Counted from the stretch's first letter, positions 1 to 8,594 are shown. The stretch is DNA of 54,178 bases from Tannerellaceae bacterium (GCA_031278605.1 JAITKB010000135.1:1-54178); one strand, 5' to 3'. The notes: a model not told the origin generated them from the letters alone. Numbers and translations: made by a program.

Positions 1-420
1 CCATACATGATCGTCGTTTTCAATTCGCGACACGAGTTCGTTTTTGAAAGAAGAGAAAAATTTACCTATCAAGGAAAGTGTCTGATTACCGGGCGTACTC
101 ATGGAAATGAACGAAGTGAGATGACGCTCAATGTTGGGCAACTGAAACTGCAAGTAATATTGATTGGTTTTTGTCAGGTAGTCGATAATTTGTGAAGTAT
201 GAAATGTTTGGAGTTTCTTTTCCGGGAAATATTCTTCGTTAAGGAACGTATTGATTACCGTTAACAGAAACTCCGTGTCGAGGTGGTGTTCGTCGCAAAG
301 TTCCTTTGCCGATTTATCACCCAGTCCCAAGCGGATGCCGAACCGGTTAATAATAGGAATGAGTGAGGGATGTTTTTCCACCACCTCACTCATTGTCATA
401 TCGGGATAAACTAAAGGCAT
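1..420 (-). CDS. RIC/ScdA-like hemerythrin-domain protein, N-terminal part (cut by window edge)
   Basis: The gene begins at 420 (ATG on the minus strand) and stays open for 140 codons to the window edge, so it is partial. The translation starts MPLVYPDMTMSEVVEKHPSL and continues with an IPIINRFGIRLGLGDKSAKELC stretch (split here: IPIINRFGIR, LGLGDKSAKELC). This resembles the helical N-terminal domain of ScdA/YtfE-type iron-sulfur repair proteins and their Bacteroidales relatives, which carry a di-iron hemerythrin domain further on. That domain would lie outside the window, so its His/Glu ligands cannot be checked. It starts 2 bp after the stop of the upstream TIM-barrel gene and is probably the last visible gene of that minus-strand cluster. 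The repair role (nitric oxide or oxidative damage to iron centres) is inference from the family. Confidence 0.72.
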   Translation of the reverse strand, partial: MPLVYPDMTMSEVVEKHPSLIPIINRFGIRLGLGDKSAKELCDEHHLDTEFLLTVINTFLNEEYFPEKKLQTFHTSQIIDYLTKTNQYYLQFQLPNIERHLTSFISMSTPGNQTLSLIGKFFSSFKNELVSRIENDDHVW

Positions 421-422
421 CT

Positions 423-1337
423 TCAGGCTTCTTCCCACTGTTTACGTAATAGTTCCACAGCGGCAGGTACCACTGTATTGCGTTCGCCCTGGCATCCACA
501 CTCGAAGCTTACATATTTGTTGTATCCAAGCATTTTCAAGGCTTTGAAGCCGGCCACATAATTGTCTGCATCTCCGTCTTCACCCGGCATGCTGCGGCGT
601 TTTCGGCTGGCCACGTGCACATGTTGCAGGTATTCTCCGGCGGAGAGGAAGGCTCCCATATCACAGGTTTCTTCCGCTGTCATGTGCCAGAAATCTCCCA
701 TACAACGTACACCCGGATTATGGATGTCGCGACAGATGGATGCGGCGTCGGCTACTAAGCGAAGATAGAAAGCTTCCCGTCGGTTGAGTGGTTCGAAGAT
801 AACAGTCGTATTATGATTGGCGGCAAAGTTGCCCATTTCGGTAAACTGTTCACACAGGAAATCTCGTGTTTCCTGTGTATGCGGCAACACCGGGACTTGG
901 CTGTTAAACGCCGGAACGATGATAACCCCCACGGAGCCTAATTCACCGGCTGCCGTAATGATTTCCTTCATAGTGTCCATGCATTGTTTACGGACGGATT
1001 CGTCTGTAGAGAGGATAAAACCCTGGAATCCGGCGCAGATGGCGCTTACCCGGATGTTTCGTCCGTTCAGCGCCTGTTTAATTTCTTCCACACGTCCGGC
1101 CAATCCTTTTCCTCCCGGTTCAAATCCCACTACACCCAGTTTTTCCATGAAATCAAACTTTTCGTTCAGGTTTTCGCCCGGGGCGATTCCTTCCTGGAAA
1201 GAGATTTTCAGTTCGGCTGTGGTCGTATTGTTCGGCGCCGTTTTCTCGCAGCAAGCGCTCCATACAGAGCCTCCTGCTGTAGCTATGGCGGCGCCGGACA
1301 GTGTTGTTTTCAGAAATTGTCTTCTGTCGAGTGCCAT
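423..1337 (-). CDS. Tat-exported sugar isomerase/epimerase-like TIM-barrel protein
   Basis: A 304-residue protein of the xylose-isomerase-like TIM-barrel family (AP endonuclease family 2, the IolE/hydroxypyruvate-isomerase group). The N-terminus DRRQFLKTT followed by a hydrophobic stretch to about residue 28 is a twin-arginine signal, so it is expected to fold in the cytoplasm and act in the periplasm. Candidate metal ligands are E182 (FEPLNR), D215 and H218 (GDFWHM), H241 (HVHVASR) and E279 (FECGC), spaced as in the family. It follows the Tat-exported Gfo/Idh oxidoreductase by 6 bp, so the two are almost certainly co-translated. Family members isomerise or epimerise sugars, and some act as eliminases in 3-keto-glycoside breakdown. 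Which reaction applies here is not readable from sequence. Confidence 0.85.
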   Translation of the reverse strand: MALDRRQFLKTTLSGAAIATAGGSVWSACCEKTAPNNTTTAELKISFQEGIAPGENLNEKFDFMEKLGVVGFEPGGKGLAGRVEEIKQALNGRNIRVSAICAGFQGFILSTDESVRKQCMDTMKEIITAAGELGSVGVIIVPAFNSQVPVLPHTQETRDFLCEQFTEMGNFAANHNTTVIFEPLNRREAFYLRLVADAASICRDIHNPGVRCMGDFWHMTAEETCDMGAFLSAGEYLQHVHVASRKRRSMPGEDGDADNYVAGFKALKMLGYNKYVSFECGCQGERNTVVPAAVELLRKQWEEA

Positions 1338-1343
1338 ATTTTT

Positions 1344-2732
1344 TTATTTTTTATCGAGCGGTTTTCCCGGAACAGGCACAACGAACCCCGACATATCCAT
1401 CTTACCCAGGTTAAGGTCGGCAGGCAGATAGTCTAACGACGAAGCCGTCAACTCATCCCAGGTCGTTTTCCCACCCGTATAGGCTGATTCGCGTCCCATA
1501 ATGGCAGCCATGTTAGCGACGGCTGTTTCGGATGCCTGGTCGATGGGGTTTCCGCTACGGATATGGTTTATCCAGTTTACGTGCTCCAGCACATAGGGAT
1601 TGGTTTGCTTGAAGTTTGTTTTTTCCGCTTCGTTGTCGAAAGCCCAGAGCACCTTGCCGGCCAAGTCTTTAATTTCCATCGTAGCGCTGTTCCATGAACC
1701 TTTGGTTCCTTGAATAAATTCACTCACGTTATTGTTGCAACCATCCATTTGCCGGCACATGCTGTGCAGGTGGATTCCGTTTTCCAGTTCGAAATCAACG
1801 CTGAAGTTATCGTACTGGTCACCGGTGATCCTGCGTTGGCGTGAGCCGAAACCTACGGCGCTGACAGGTTTCAGGTATCCGGTAAACCAGGTAAACACAT
1901 CCAGGTTGTGTACATGCTGTTCTACGATATGGTCGCCAGAGAGCCATTTCCAGTTTACCCAGTCGCGTATCATCCATTCACAGTCGCTCCATCCGGTTTG
2001 TCGTTCGCGGAACCAGAGCATGGATTGATTCCAGTATACGATACCTCCCGTTATTTCTCCGATAAGACCGCTTTGCACTTGCTTGTAGGATTCCACATAG
2101 CTGCGTTGGTGGTGGCGTTGTGTACCTGTTATTACGCAAAGGTTTTTAGCTGCAGCCTGTTTGGCTGTTGCCACGATGGTACGATAGCCTATTGGGTCTA
2201 CGCAGATAGGTTTTTCGAGGAAGGAATGTATCCCTTTTTCCGTTGCGTATTGGAAATGGATGGGGCGGAAGTTGGGAGGTGTAGCAATAATTACCACATC
2301 CACGCCACTGTCTACGACCTGTTTGTAGGCGTCTAATCCCACGAAGCGTTGACTTTCGGGGATGTCGATACCTTTCTTTTCTTTCAATTTGGAGGCCAGG
2401 TCGTCCACACGATCCTGGAAGGTATCACCCAGGGCGGTAATGGTAACGCCGTTGGCGGCATCGAGAAAGTTTTCGGCAGCACCTGAGCCGCGTCCACCAC
2501 AGCCGATCACACCGGCTTTGAGTTCTTTCCCGTCGGCGGCAAAGTCCACCAGGTCGGGAACATAATACGTACCGGGTTCTTTCAGCGGTTTGGAAGCTGC
2601 TGCTTTTCCGCCTTCGCCGGCACACGATGATAATACGGTAGCTGTGCTACCGGTTCCGATAGCTCCTAATGCGCCGGCCATTGCCGAGTTTTTCAGGAAC
2701 GATCTCCTACTGATACTGTTTTCTTTTTTCAT
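1344..2732 (-). CDS. Tat-exported Gfo/Idh/MocA family oxidoreductase
   Basis: A 462-residue oxidoreductase. The N-terminus ISRRSFLKNS plus a hydrophobic run is a twin-arginine signal; the LSSC at about 34-37 could be a lipidation site. A Rossmann dinucleotide-binding fold starts near residue 71 (AGVIGCGGRGSG), and the family motif EKP is at 173-175 (FLEKPICVD). The C-terminal half is the usual alpha/beta substrate domain. Tat export fits the family, because some members leave the cell with NAD(P) already bound. It lies 63 bp downstream of the cytochrome-SUMF1 gene and 6 bp upstream of the exported TIM-barrel gene, suggesting a shared sugar or sugar-alcohol oxidation route in the periplasm. 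Substrate unknown. Confidence 0.88.
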   Translation of the reverse strand: MKKENSISRRSFLKNSAMAGALGAIGTGSTATVLSSCAGEGGKAAASKPLKEPGTYYVPDLVDFAADGKELKAGVIGCGGRGSGAAENFLDAANGVTITALGDTFQDRVDDLASKLKEKKGIDIPESQRFVGLDAYKQVVDSGVDVVIIATPPNFRPIHFQYATEKGIHSFLEKPICVDPIGYRTIVATAKQAAAKNLCVITGTQRHHQRSYVESYKQVQSGLIGEITGGIVYWNQSMLWFRERQTGWSDCEWMIRDWVNWKWLSGDHIVEQHVHNLDVFTWFTGYLKPVSAVGFGSRQRRITGDQYDNFSVDFELENGIHLHSMCRQMDGCNNNVSEFIQGTKGSWNSATMEIKDLAGKVLWAFDNEAEKTNFKQTNPYVLEHVNWINHIRSGNPIDQASETAVANMAAIMGRESAYTGGKTTWDELTASSLDYLPADLNLGKMDMSGFVVPVPGKPLDKK

Positions 2733-2795
2733 GAAATTATACGATTTATGAGATTAATGAGATTTATGAAATTTATGAAATTTGTCTATTTCTGT

Positions 2796-4379
2796 TTATT
2801 TTGCTCCAAGGGATGCATCCGGTTCGCATACCACCCTGAAGCCGATGCCCCGGATGTCGGAATACCACCAGATGCTTTTGGGTTGTTGCGGGTCTGTTCT
2901 CAGCCAGGATTCGTGTTGGGTATAACTGCGTGTAGCGGCTCGCAGGTCTGCTGCGTCTGAGGTGTAATTTCCTCCGCGCACGACCCATTCTCCGCCTTCG
3001 GTAACGAGAGGATCCGTCACGTTTTCCCCGCCTTTGCGATAAGCTTCCGGATCGTATTTATCCGCGCAATATTCCATTACGTTGCCCAACATATTTTTCA
3101 ATCCCAGCGGATTGGCTTTCACCATGGAGGGTTCCTGGGTTTTATTCCTGCTATTCTTGGCATAGATTACATATGCACTGATGCTATCGGTTTTTGCCTC
3201 GAAGAATTTCCGCCAGAATCCTTTGTCGGAGAATCTTGTCGGGTCTCCGTCAAAGAAATAGGGTGTTTGTGTTCCTCCTCTTGCTGCGTATTCCCATTCG
3301 GCTTCGGTAGGCAGGCGATATTTTTTTCCTGTTTTGAGCGACAGCCACTGGCAGAATGTTTCTGCGGCATAATGCGTCATGGTTATAGCCGGCCGACTGC
3401 CTCCGCCCCATCCCTGGTCGGGGAATCCGAATGGTGGTGTTGGTCCGGATATAGCGTCTGTGTTGGGGTTGCTGTTGTTGGCGTAAACGGTCTCCGGCGG
3501 TGTGCGTCCTTCGCTCATGGTATTGGCGTAGAAGGCCCAGTATTGATCCCAGGTTGTTTCTATTTCGGCCATGAAGAATGGGCTTAGCGTAACGGTGCGG
3601 AGTGGCGATTCGTCGGGTTTGTGAAACGATTCTTTTTCCGTACTTCCCATTTGAAACGATCCTCCGGGGACGGCAACCATTTTAAAGGCAATGGCGCTAC
3701 CCGGTATTTGTTCCGTAAAATCGGCAAATTCGGTGATTCTGGCCGGTTCTTTGAAGAACAGGCTTGTATCTGTTGCAGCGCCGGAGGTATTCAATCCCGG
3801 TATGCCTGTCATTTTCCCGTGCGTATAGTTTGGGTTGTAATGTCCTGCATCCAGGTGGCAACTGATGCATTGCAGGTCCAGTTTTTTCTCGTTTTCTTCG
3901 TAATACAAATGGGCTGTAACGGCGTCGCTGGTAATCCCTTCGGGGAAAAGGTTCTGATGACACTCCTTACAGGATTCGTTTGGGATATACTTCACGGCAT
4001 GTTCGAGTTCCGAGGCTTTTTCCCAGTCGAAATCGGCGCTGTCTTTCACGAGCCATCCCCAGGCGTCTTTGATGCCCAGTTTGGCTTTGGCCGTATAGTG
4101 CGCCCAGGTATTGTGTTGTGGGGGAAGGTGACAGTCAACGCAATGTACTTTTGTTCCGCTTTTATTATTCACATGTTTGGACAGTTTCCAGCTGGTTTCC
4201 ACGTGTGGATGTACGTGGCACATCATGCAGGAGCGGTCGGAAGAAAAGTAAACAGACGTTTGATACACTCCCACAACGCCTGCTGCGCCCAGGAATAAGC
4301 CTGTAAAAAAGAGAAGTATTTTAATTTTCCCGGATTTCTTTTTCCCGGAAGCGTAGCGATTCGAATTGTTTCTTACCAT
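2796..4379 (-). CDS. NapC/NirT-like tetraheme cytochrome c fused to a SUMF1 (FGE-like) domain
   Basis: A 527-residue two-part protein. Residues 20-40 are one membrane-spanning segment. Residues 51-175 carry four CxxCH heme sites: CMMCH 51-55, CVDCH 80-84, CKECH 137-141 and CISCH 171-175, in the arrangement of NapC/NirT/NrfH quinol-linked cytochromes. From about residue 232 (FKMVAVPGGSFQMGS) to 517 follows a SUMF1/formylglycine-generating-enzyme-like domain with the motifs RLPTEAEWEYAARGG and GNVMEYC. The region that carries the active-site cysteines in true FGE reads VVRGGNYTSDAADLRAATRS here and has none, so sulfatase activation is unlikely. Expected to be anchored in the inner membrane with both domains in the periplasm, possibly passing quinol electrons. 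It lies between two Gfo/Idh genes on the same strand. Confidence 0.88.
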   Translation of the reverse strand: MVRNNSNRYASGKKKSGKIKILLFFTGLFLGAAGVVGVYQTSVYFSSDRSCMMCHVHPHVETSWKLSKHVNNKSGTKVHCVDCHLPPQHNTWAHYTAKAKLGIKDAWGWLVKDSADFDWEKASELEHAVKYIPNESCKECHQNLFPEGITSDAVTAHLYYEENEKKLDLQCISCHLDAGHYNPNYTHGKMTGIPGLNTSGAATDTSLFFKEPARITEFADFTEQIPGSAIAFKMVAVPGGSFQMGSTEKESFHKPDESPLRTVTLSPFFMAEIETTWDQYWAFYANTMSEGRTPPETVYANNSNPNTDAISGPTPPFGFPDQGWGGGSRPAITMTHYAAETFCQWLSLKTGKKYRLPTEAEWEYAARGGTQTPYFFDGDPTRFSDKGFWRKFFEAKTDSISAYVIYAKNSRNKTQEPSMVKANPLGLKNMLGNVMEYCADKYDPEAYRKGGENVTDPLVTEGGEWVVRGGNYTSDAADLRAATRSYTQHESWLRTDPQQPKSIWWYSDIRGIGFRVVCEPDASLGAK

Positions 4380-4439
4380 TTCGTATGACGTATAAAGGGG
4401 ATCGTTTGTAGGGGTTTATGTTTGCTTTGATTTTTTGTG

Positions 4440-5606
4440 TTATTCAATCCATTTTTGCCATTTCTGTTTATCGTTATATCCGGCTTCGACCATGGTTTCG
4501 ATAAACTGCATACCTCTTACGCCGTCGTAAACGGTTGGGAAGTCGAGCATTTGCGGCGAGGGTTTTTCTCCTTTGGCCAATGCGCGGAGGGTGGAGCTGA
4601 AGTTCCGGTAGATGTTGGCAAACGATTCGATGAAGCCTTCGGGATGTCCTCCGGGGGTGCGGGTGTTGTATTTGGTGTTGTCGGTCAGGAAGCCGTTATT
4701 GCCTATACGGATAATTTCTTTTGGTTTGTCGTTCCATTTCAGGTATAGGCTATTGGGCTCTTCCTGATGCCATTCCAACCCTCCTTTTTCTCCATAGATG
4801 CGGATGTTGAGTCGGTTTTCTTCTCCTGCTGCTATTTGTGTGCAGACGAGCACTCCGGTTGCTCCGTTGTTATATTTGAGGAAAGCGGCTCCGTCATCGT
4901 CGATGGGTCTTCCGGGGGCAAAGGCTTTCAGTTCGGCACAGAGTTCCGTCACTTTGGCTCCTGTTATGTATTCTGTCAGATGCCAGGCGTGTGTGCCTAT
5001 ATCGCCTACGCTTCCGGCTTTACCGGAGCGTTTGGGGTCGGTTCGCCATCCGGCGTTGTTTCCTCCCTGGAGTTCGATGCGTTCCGACAGCCATCCCTGC
5101 GTATATTCCACGTAGATGCGTCTTAGCTTGCCGAAATCGCCTCGTGCAATCCTTGCTTTGGCTTCTTTCACGGCGGGGTAGGCGGAATATACGTGGGTGA
5201 GCGCCAGGATAAGTCCTGTTTCTTCCACTTTTTTCTGCAACTGTTTGGCTTCTTCCAGCGAGAAGGTGATGGGTTTGTCTACCACGACGTGGAATCCGTT
5301 GTTCAGCGCCATCATAGCCGGTTCGAAGTGCCATTTGTTGGGGGTGACGATGGTTACAAAGTCCATGCGTTCGCCTTCCGGCAGGGTTGCTTCGTGCGAA
5401 AACAGGTCTTGATACGTTTTATAAACCCGGTTATCGGGCAGGAAGTAGGAACGTCCCGAACGCAGGGAGATGTCGGGGTCTACACTAAAACAGCCGCAAA
5501 CCAGTTCGATTTGGTTGTCCATCAAGGCGGCGCAACGGTGGATGGCGCCGATAAAGGCATCGCTACCTCCGCCGACCATTCCCATTCTTAGTTTTCTGTT
5601 TGTCAT
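4440..5606 (-). CDS. Cytoplasmic Gfo/Idh/MocA family oxidoreductase
   Basis: A 388-residue oxidoreductase without a signal peptide. The Rossmann motif GMVGGGSDAFIG lies at 9-20, and DKP (D110-P112) takes the place of the usual EKP catalytic motif. A GDIGTHAWHL segment near residue 200 matches the active-site His/Asp region of the family. The protein probably oxidises or reduces a sugar, inositol or aminosugar with NAD(P) in the cytoplasm. It is the first gene of the minus-strand cluster that continues into the cytochrome-SUMF1 protein 60 bp downstream. Having one cytoplasmic and one exported oxidoreductase in the cluster suggests steps on both sides of the membrane. A -7-like TATCTTTA (minus strand) lies about 22 bp upstream. 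Confidence 0.88.
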   Translation of the reverse strand: MTNRKLRMGMVGGGSDAFIGAIHRCAALMDNQIELVCGCFSVDPDISLRSGRSYFLPDNRVYKTYQDLFSHEATLPEGERMDFVTIVTPNKWHFEPAMMALNNGFHVVVDKPITFSLEEAKQLQKKVEETGLILALTHVYSAYPAVKEAKARIARGDFGKLRRIYVEYTQGWLSERIELQGGNNAGWRTDPKRSGKAGSVGDIGTHAWHLTEYITGAKVTELCAELKAFAPGRPIDDDGAAFLKYNNGATGVLVCTQIAAGEENRLNIRIYGEKGGLEWHQEEPNSLYLKWNDKPKEIIRIGNNGFLTDNTKYNTRTPGGHPEGFIESFANIYRNFSSTLRALAKGEKPSPQMLDFPTVYDGVRGMQFIETMVEAGYNDKQKWQKWIE

Positions 5607-5708
5607 ATTTAATTATTTTTTTAAGGTTAAAGATACGTTTGTGTTCGTCAAGGGTTATCCTTGTTGTACAGGCCAAAAATACATATTTTTTTTAATTGTT
5701 TTCATCCC

Positions 5709-5741
5709 GGATTATTTTTCTTTCGCAAAGAAAAATAATCC
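5709..5741. terminator. Perfect 15-bp inverted repeat, possible terminator
   Basis: GGATTATTTTTCTTT and its exact complement flank a 3-base CGC loop. It lies 32 bp past the stop of the LVIVD lipoprotein gene on the minus strand and about 100 bp before the next minus-strand gene, so it probably ends the 8556-5774 transcript. No clean T-run follows on either strand, so it may act as a processing or stabilising hairpin rather than a classical intrinsic terminator. Confidence 0.55.
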
Positions 5742-5773
5742 GTTGAGAGGGATGCACCGGAGATAGGGGGAGG

Positions 5774-7072
5774 TTATTCCTTGTTTGAGGGGGAGATGGG
5801 AATGTATCCCAGGCGGCGGATGTTGGTATAATCGGAATAATCGTAGAGGTAGAAGCCTTCTTCGGCTACCAGAAAGAGGTATCCCTCAAGGGGGATAACG
5901 TCGTAGGCTTGAATCTCCGGGAATGTGGCGATGAGGTGTGAGGAGAGGGTGGTTTTGTCTTCGGCGTCGTAGATTTTCAGCCCGGCCGGTCCGTCGCAGA
6001 TGAAGAGTTTGTTTCCGTCGACGCCCAGGCCTTGCGGGGCGGTCATGCCGTAGGAACTCACCAGGTCGTATTCCTTGTAATCTTCCGAGATTTTCACGAT
6101 GTCGAGGCGGTTTACTCCTCCGCCGCAGGTTTCTCCGGCGCGCAGGGTGATATAGGCGTATCCGTCTTGCACGACCACGGGGTCGCAGCTGGTGGTATGC
6201 CGGAAATCCCCGATGTAATCCGGTGCGAGGGGCACCTGGAGGCTGTACACCAACATACCGGAGGGGGTGCCGAAAAAGAGGTGGTGGTCGTAGATAAACA
6301 TCGTCTCAATGGCGTTCGCAAGGGGATGGATACCGAGGGCGACGGGCCTTGCGGGCGTTGCGGCGTCGAAGAGGTAAAGTCTGGATTCATCGGCCACGTA
6401 GAGATAGTCTTGATACAATCCGAAGCGTGCCATGGAGCCTCCCAGGCCGACGGATCCGCTGCCTGAGCCGGCGGTTGTTCCCTCGGCGTTGGCAAGGAAG
6501 AAGCTCGGCCAGGCCTTGTCGCTATAGTCATATTCCGAGTAGAGGTCCTTGGGCGGGGTTACGGCATGTTTTTCCCGCCGGAGTTCCCAGCCGGTCACTA
6601 CGCCTTTGTCTTTCAGCACTTCGGCGCGTGGGTAGGCGGTTTCTTTGGGGGTTGGGATTTTGTAGGGGAGGACGTCGGTTAGCCGGTGGATTTCTTTCGG
6701 ACGGGCGACCTCGGAGACGTCAATGGTTACGAGGTCCGTATAACTGTCGGCATAGAGGGACTGGTCTTTGATGGCGAGGTCCACACAGCCGGGGATATGG
6801 ATAAACACCAGGTTTTGGGGGTTGGACACGTCGGATACGTCGATTACGTGAATGCCTTGGAGGTATTCTACGATAAAAATCCGGTTGTCTTTGAAATAAA
6901 TTTTCCCCGGGCGTTCCAGCGTGCGTGCGGGTTCGGGGCCTACGGCTGTACGCAGGGCTTCATAGGTCAGATACACGGGGGCGTTCACGGTTAATTCCTC
7001 CGTATACTTGTCTGTACAGGAGAATCCCAGGGTACACAGGGCGAGGGCGAGGGCGAGACGATGGGTTTTCAT
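5774..7072 (-). CDS. LVIVD-repeat lipoprotein (beta-propeller-like)
   Basis: A 432-residue predicted lipoprotein. The signal peptide ends in LGFSC with the lipidated Cys at residue 19. The body carries repeated segments of the type GIHVIDVSDVSNPQNL and LVTIDVSEVARPKEI, the hallmark of LVIVD-repeat proteins, which are thought to form beta-propellers at the cell surface of Bacteroidetes. No catalytic residues are recognised. It follows the small outer-membrane barrel gene by 21 bp and the DUF6261 gene before that, so all three are likely one transcript. A binding or scaffold role at the outer membrane is inference from family and localisation. Confidence 0.85.
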   Translation of the reverse strand: MKTHRLALALALCTLGFSCTDKYTEELTVNAPVYLTYEALRTAVGPEPARTLERPGKIYFKDNRIFIVEYLQGIHVIDVSDVSNPQNLVFIHIPGCVDLAIKDQSLYADSYTDLVTIDVSEVARPKEIHRLTDVLPYKIPTPKETAYPRAEVLKDKGVVTGWELRREKHAVTPPKDLYSEYDYSDKAWPSFFLANAEGTTAGSGSGSVGLGGSMARFGLYQDYLYVADESRLYLFDAATPARPVALGIHPLANAIETMFIYDHHLFFGTPSGMLVYSLQVPLAPDYIGDFRHTTSCDPVVVQDGYAYITLRAGETCGGGVNRLDIVKISEDYKEYDLVSSYGMTAPQGLGVDGNKLFICDGPAGLKIYDAEDKTTLSSHLIATFPEIQAYDVIPLEGYLFLVAEEGFYLYDYSDYTNIRRLGYIPISPSNKE

Positions 7073-7093
7073 GTTGGGATGGGTTGGAATGGG

Positions 7094-7720
7094 TTAGAAA
7101 ATAAGGCCCAGCGTAAGCGACAGGCGATTCTGTTCCACTTGCAGGCGGTAATCCTGTTTGGCGCTATAGAGCAACCGTTGATGGCGGTATCCTCCCGAGA
7201 GGACGACGCCTGTATTCCATTTGGTTTGGAGGACGATACCTGCCGAGGGGTTGATCATCCACCCGCCTTTGGCCATCAGATCTCCTTCGGGATAGGAGCT
7301 TTGGGTTCCGAAGGCGTCTGCATAGTACAGATAACGGGGATACGGGGCATTCATTTTGCTTTCCAGCGGGATCAGGTAGCCTCCCATGAGGCGCACAAAG
7401 GGTTGAAGCTTTGAGGCGTGGGTGAAGCTCAGGCGCAGGTTGGCCGTCAGGGGCAGGAGGGTTTCTTTCATGAATTCCACACCGGTTCCCAGCCCTGCCG
7501 ACAGGCGGGGCGTGAGGGCGTAGTTCAGTGAGGAATGAAAGATAAAGGGCGCTGGGCGTTGATTATCGGAATTACCGGCCAAAACCCCGGCCTCGGTCAG
7601 GCTCAGGAGTTTTTGGGGGGACGAATCCCGGGTTGCGGACGTTTGTCCCCAGGCTGCGGGGAGGCAGGCGGGGAGGCAGCACAGAATAAAAAGGTATGTC
7701 TTTCTTCTATTGGATTTCAT
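7094..7720 (-). CDS. Small outer-membrane beta-barrel protein
   Basis: A 208-residue protein with a cleavable signal peptide (hydrophobic core to about residue 25, AWGQ cleavage region). It has alternating amphipathic strands (for example LSAGLGTGVEF, LQPFVRLMGGYLIP, GVVLSGGYRH) and ends in LSLTLGLIF, the C-terminal aromatic signature used for barrel insertion. The length suits an 8- to 10-strand barrel. No family beyond outer-membrane beta-barrel is recognised. Its start lies 2 bp after the stop of the DUF6261 gene and it is followed by the LVIVD lipoprotein, so barrel and lipoprotein may work together. Confidence 0.75.
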   Translation of the reverse strand: MKSNRRKTYLFILCCLPACLPAAWGQTSATRDSSPQKLLSLTEAGVLAGNSDNQRPAPFIFHSSLNYALTPRLSAGLGTGVEFMKETLLPLTANLRLSFTHASKLQPFVRLMGGYLIPLESKMNAPYPRYLYYADAFGTQSSYPEGDLMAKGGWMINPSAGIVLQTKWNTGVVLSGGYRHQRLLYSAKQDYRLQVEQNRLSLTLGLIF

Positions 7721-7722
7721 TT

Positions 7723-8556
7723 TCAGGAAATGTATGTATAGAAGTAAGGATGCGGAAGTTCTCTCGAATGCTGCAAGGGATTTGCCTCTTTTTTTTCCTT
7801 TTTGGTTTGCCGTCCTTTCAGGATGGTTTTATAATAAGTCACGCAGACGTTCAGGGCTTTGGCAAAGTGCAGGACGGATGCGTCGTCGGGGGCGGGTGCG
7901 GGAGCGGGGCGGGGGGTAGGGGGGGAGATGGCCTGGAGTTCGGAGGCTACCAGGTCGATCATGCGGATATAATACCGGTCGGCCTGGCGTCTTAGTGTTT
8001 TCAAACGGTTGACGCCCGGCCTTTTTGCGGCTTCCTGAAGGCGTTTGTCGACGGCTTCGATGTAGGCCCGGTTGGCTGTCCGGAGGGAATGGATCCAGGC
8101 GGGGATTCCCCGGATTTCGTCCTGGGGGACAGGGTCCGGGTGGGTTGTCAGTTGCTGAAATTCGTGCACCAGGTTGGCGATGGCGGTTGTTTTCCCGGCC
8201 ATTCCTCCTTTCAGGATGGTTTTCTCGTGTTTTTTCACGAGGGTGCGGACCTGCATGGCGGTGGAATTTTCTTTTCCGTTGTTTAGTTTCAGGCAGGCTT
8301 TGACGGCCCACCTCAAGGCTCGGAACTGTTGTGTCCTCACCTTGTCGGCCTCCGTCACTTCGATGGATATAAAGCTTTTGCGCGACCGGCCGAGCAGGTC
8401 TTCCACCTCTTTGCAAATCTTTTTATAGAGGGGAAAGAGCCGTTGCAACTTGAGTCGCTCCACCCCGCAGTCGTCCACCAGGGAGGCAAATATACAATGA
8501 AGTCGAAACCATTCTTCGTTGCGAAGAAATTTCAGATTTACCCGATTAATTCTCAT
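7723..8556 (-). CDS. DUF6261 family protein, paralog 1
   Basis: A 277-residue mostly helical protein without signal peptide. It aligns by eye with the protein at 18745-19584: MRINRVNLKFLRNEEWFRL against MQILRLNLKSLHNEEWFNL at the N-terminus, and RKS...EADK.R...F in the middle. Together with the Bacteroidales context this points to DUF6261, a family of unknown function. The C-terminal third has a Pro/Ala-rich linker (PPTPRPAPAPAPDD) and ends in a basic tail. It has its own promoter-like TACCTTTG (minus strand, 8595-8602) between gene and repeat array, and is followed after 2 bp by the outer-membrane barrel gene. No enzymatic motif is seen. Confidence 0.75.
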   Translation of the reverse strand: MRINRVNLKFLRNEEWFRLHCIFASLVDDCGVERLKLQRLFPLYKKICKEVEDLLGRSRKSFISIEVTEADKVRTQQFRALRWAVKACLKLNNGKENSTAMQVRTLVKKHEKTILKGGMAGKTTAIANLVHEFQQLTTHPDPVPQDEIRGIPAWIHSLRTANRAYIEAVDKRLQEAAKRPGVNRLKTLRRQADRYYIRMIDLVASELQAISPPTPRPAPAPAPDDASVLHFAKALNVCVTYYKTILKGRQTKKEKKEANPLQHSRELPHPYFYTYIS

Positions 8557-8594
8557 AACACATAAAATTTTTTAATCATTACCCTACTCGAATG

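Noticed and set aside
2796..4379. Active formylglycine-generating enzyme for sulfatases
   Set aside because: The catalytic cysteine region has none and no sulfatase gene is present in the window.
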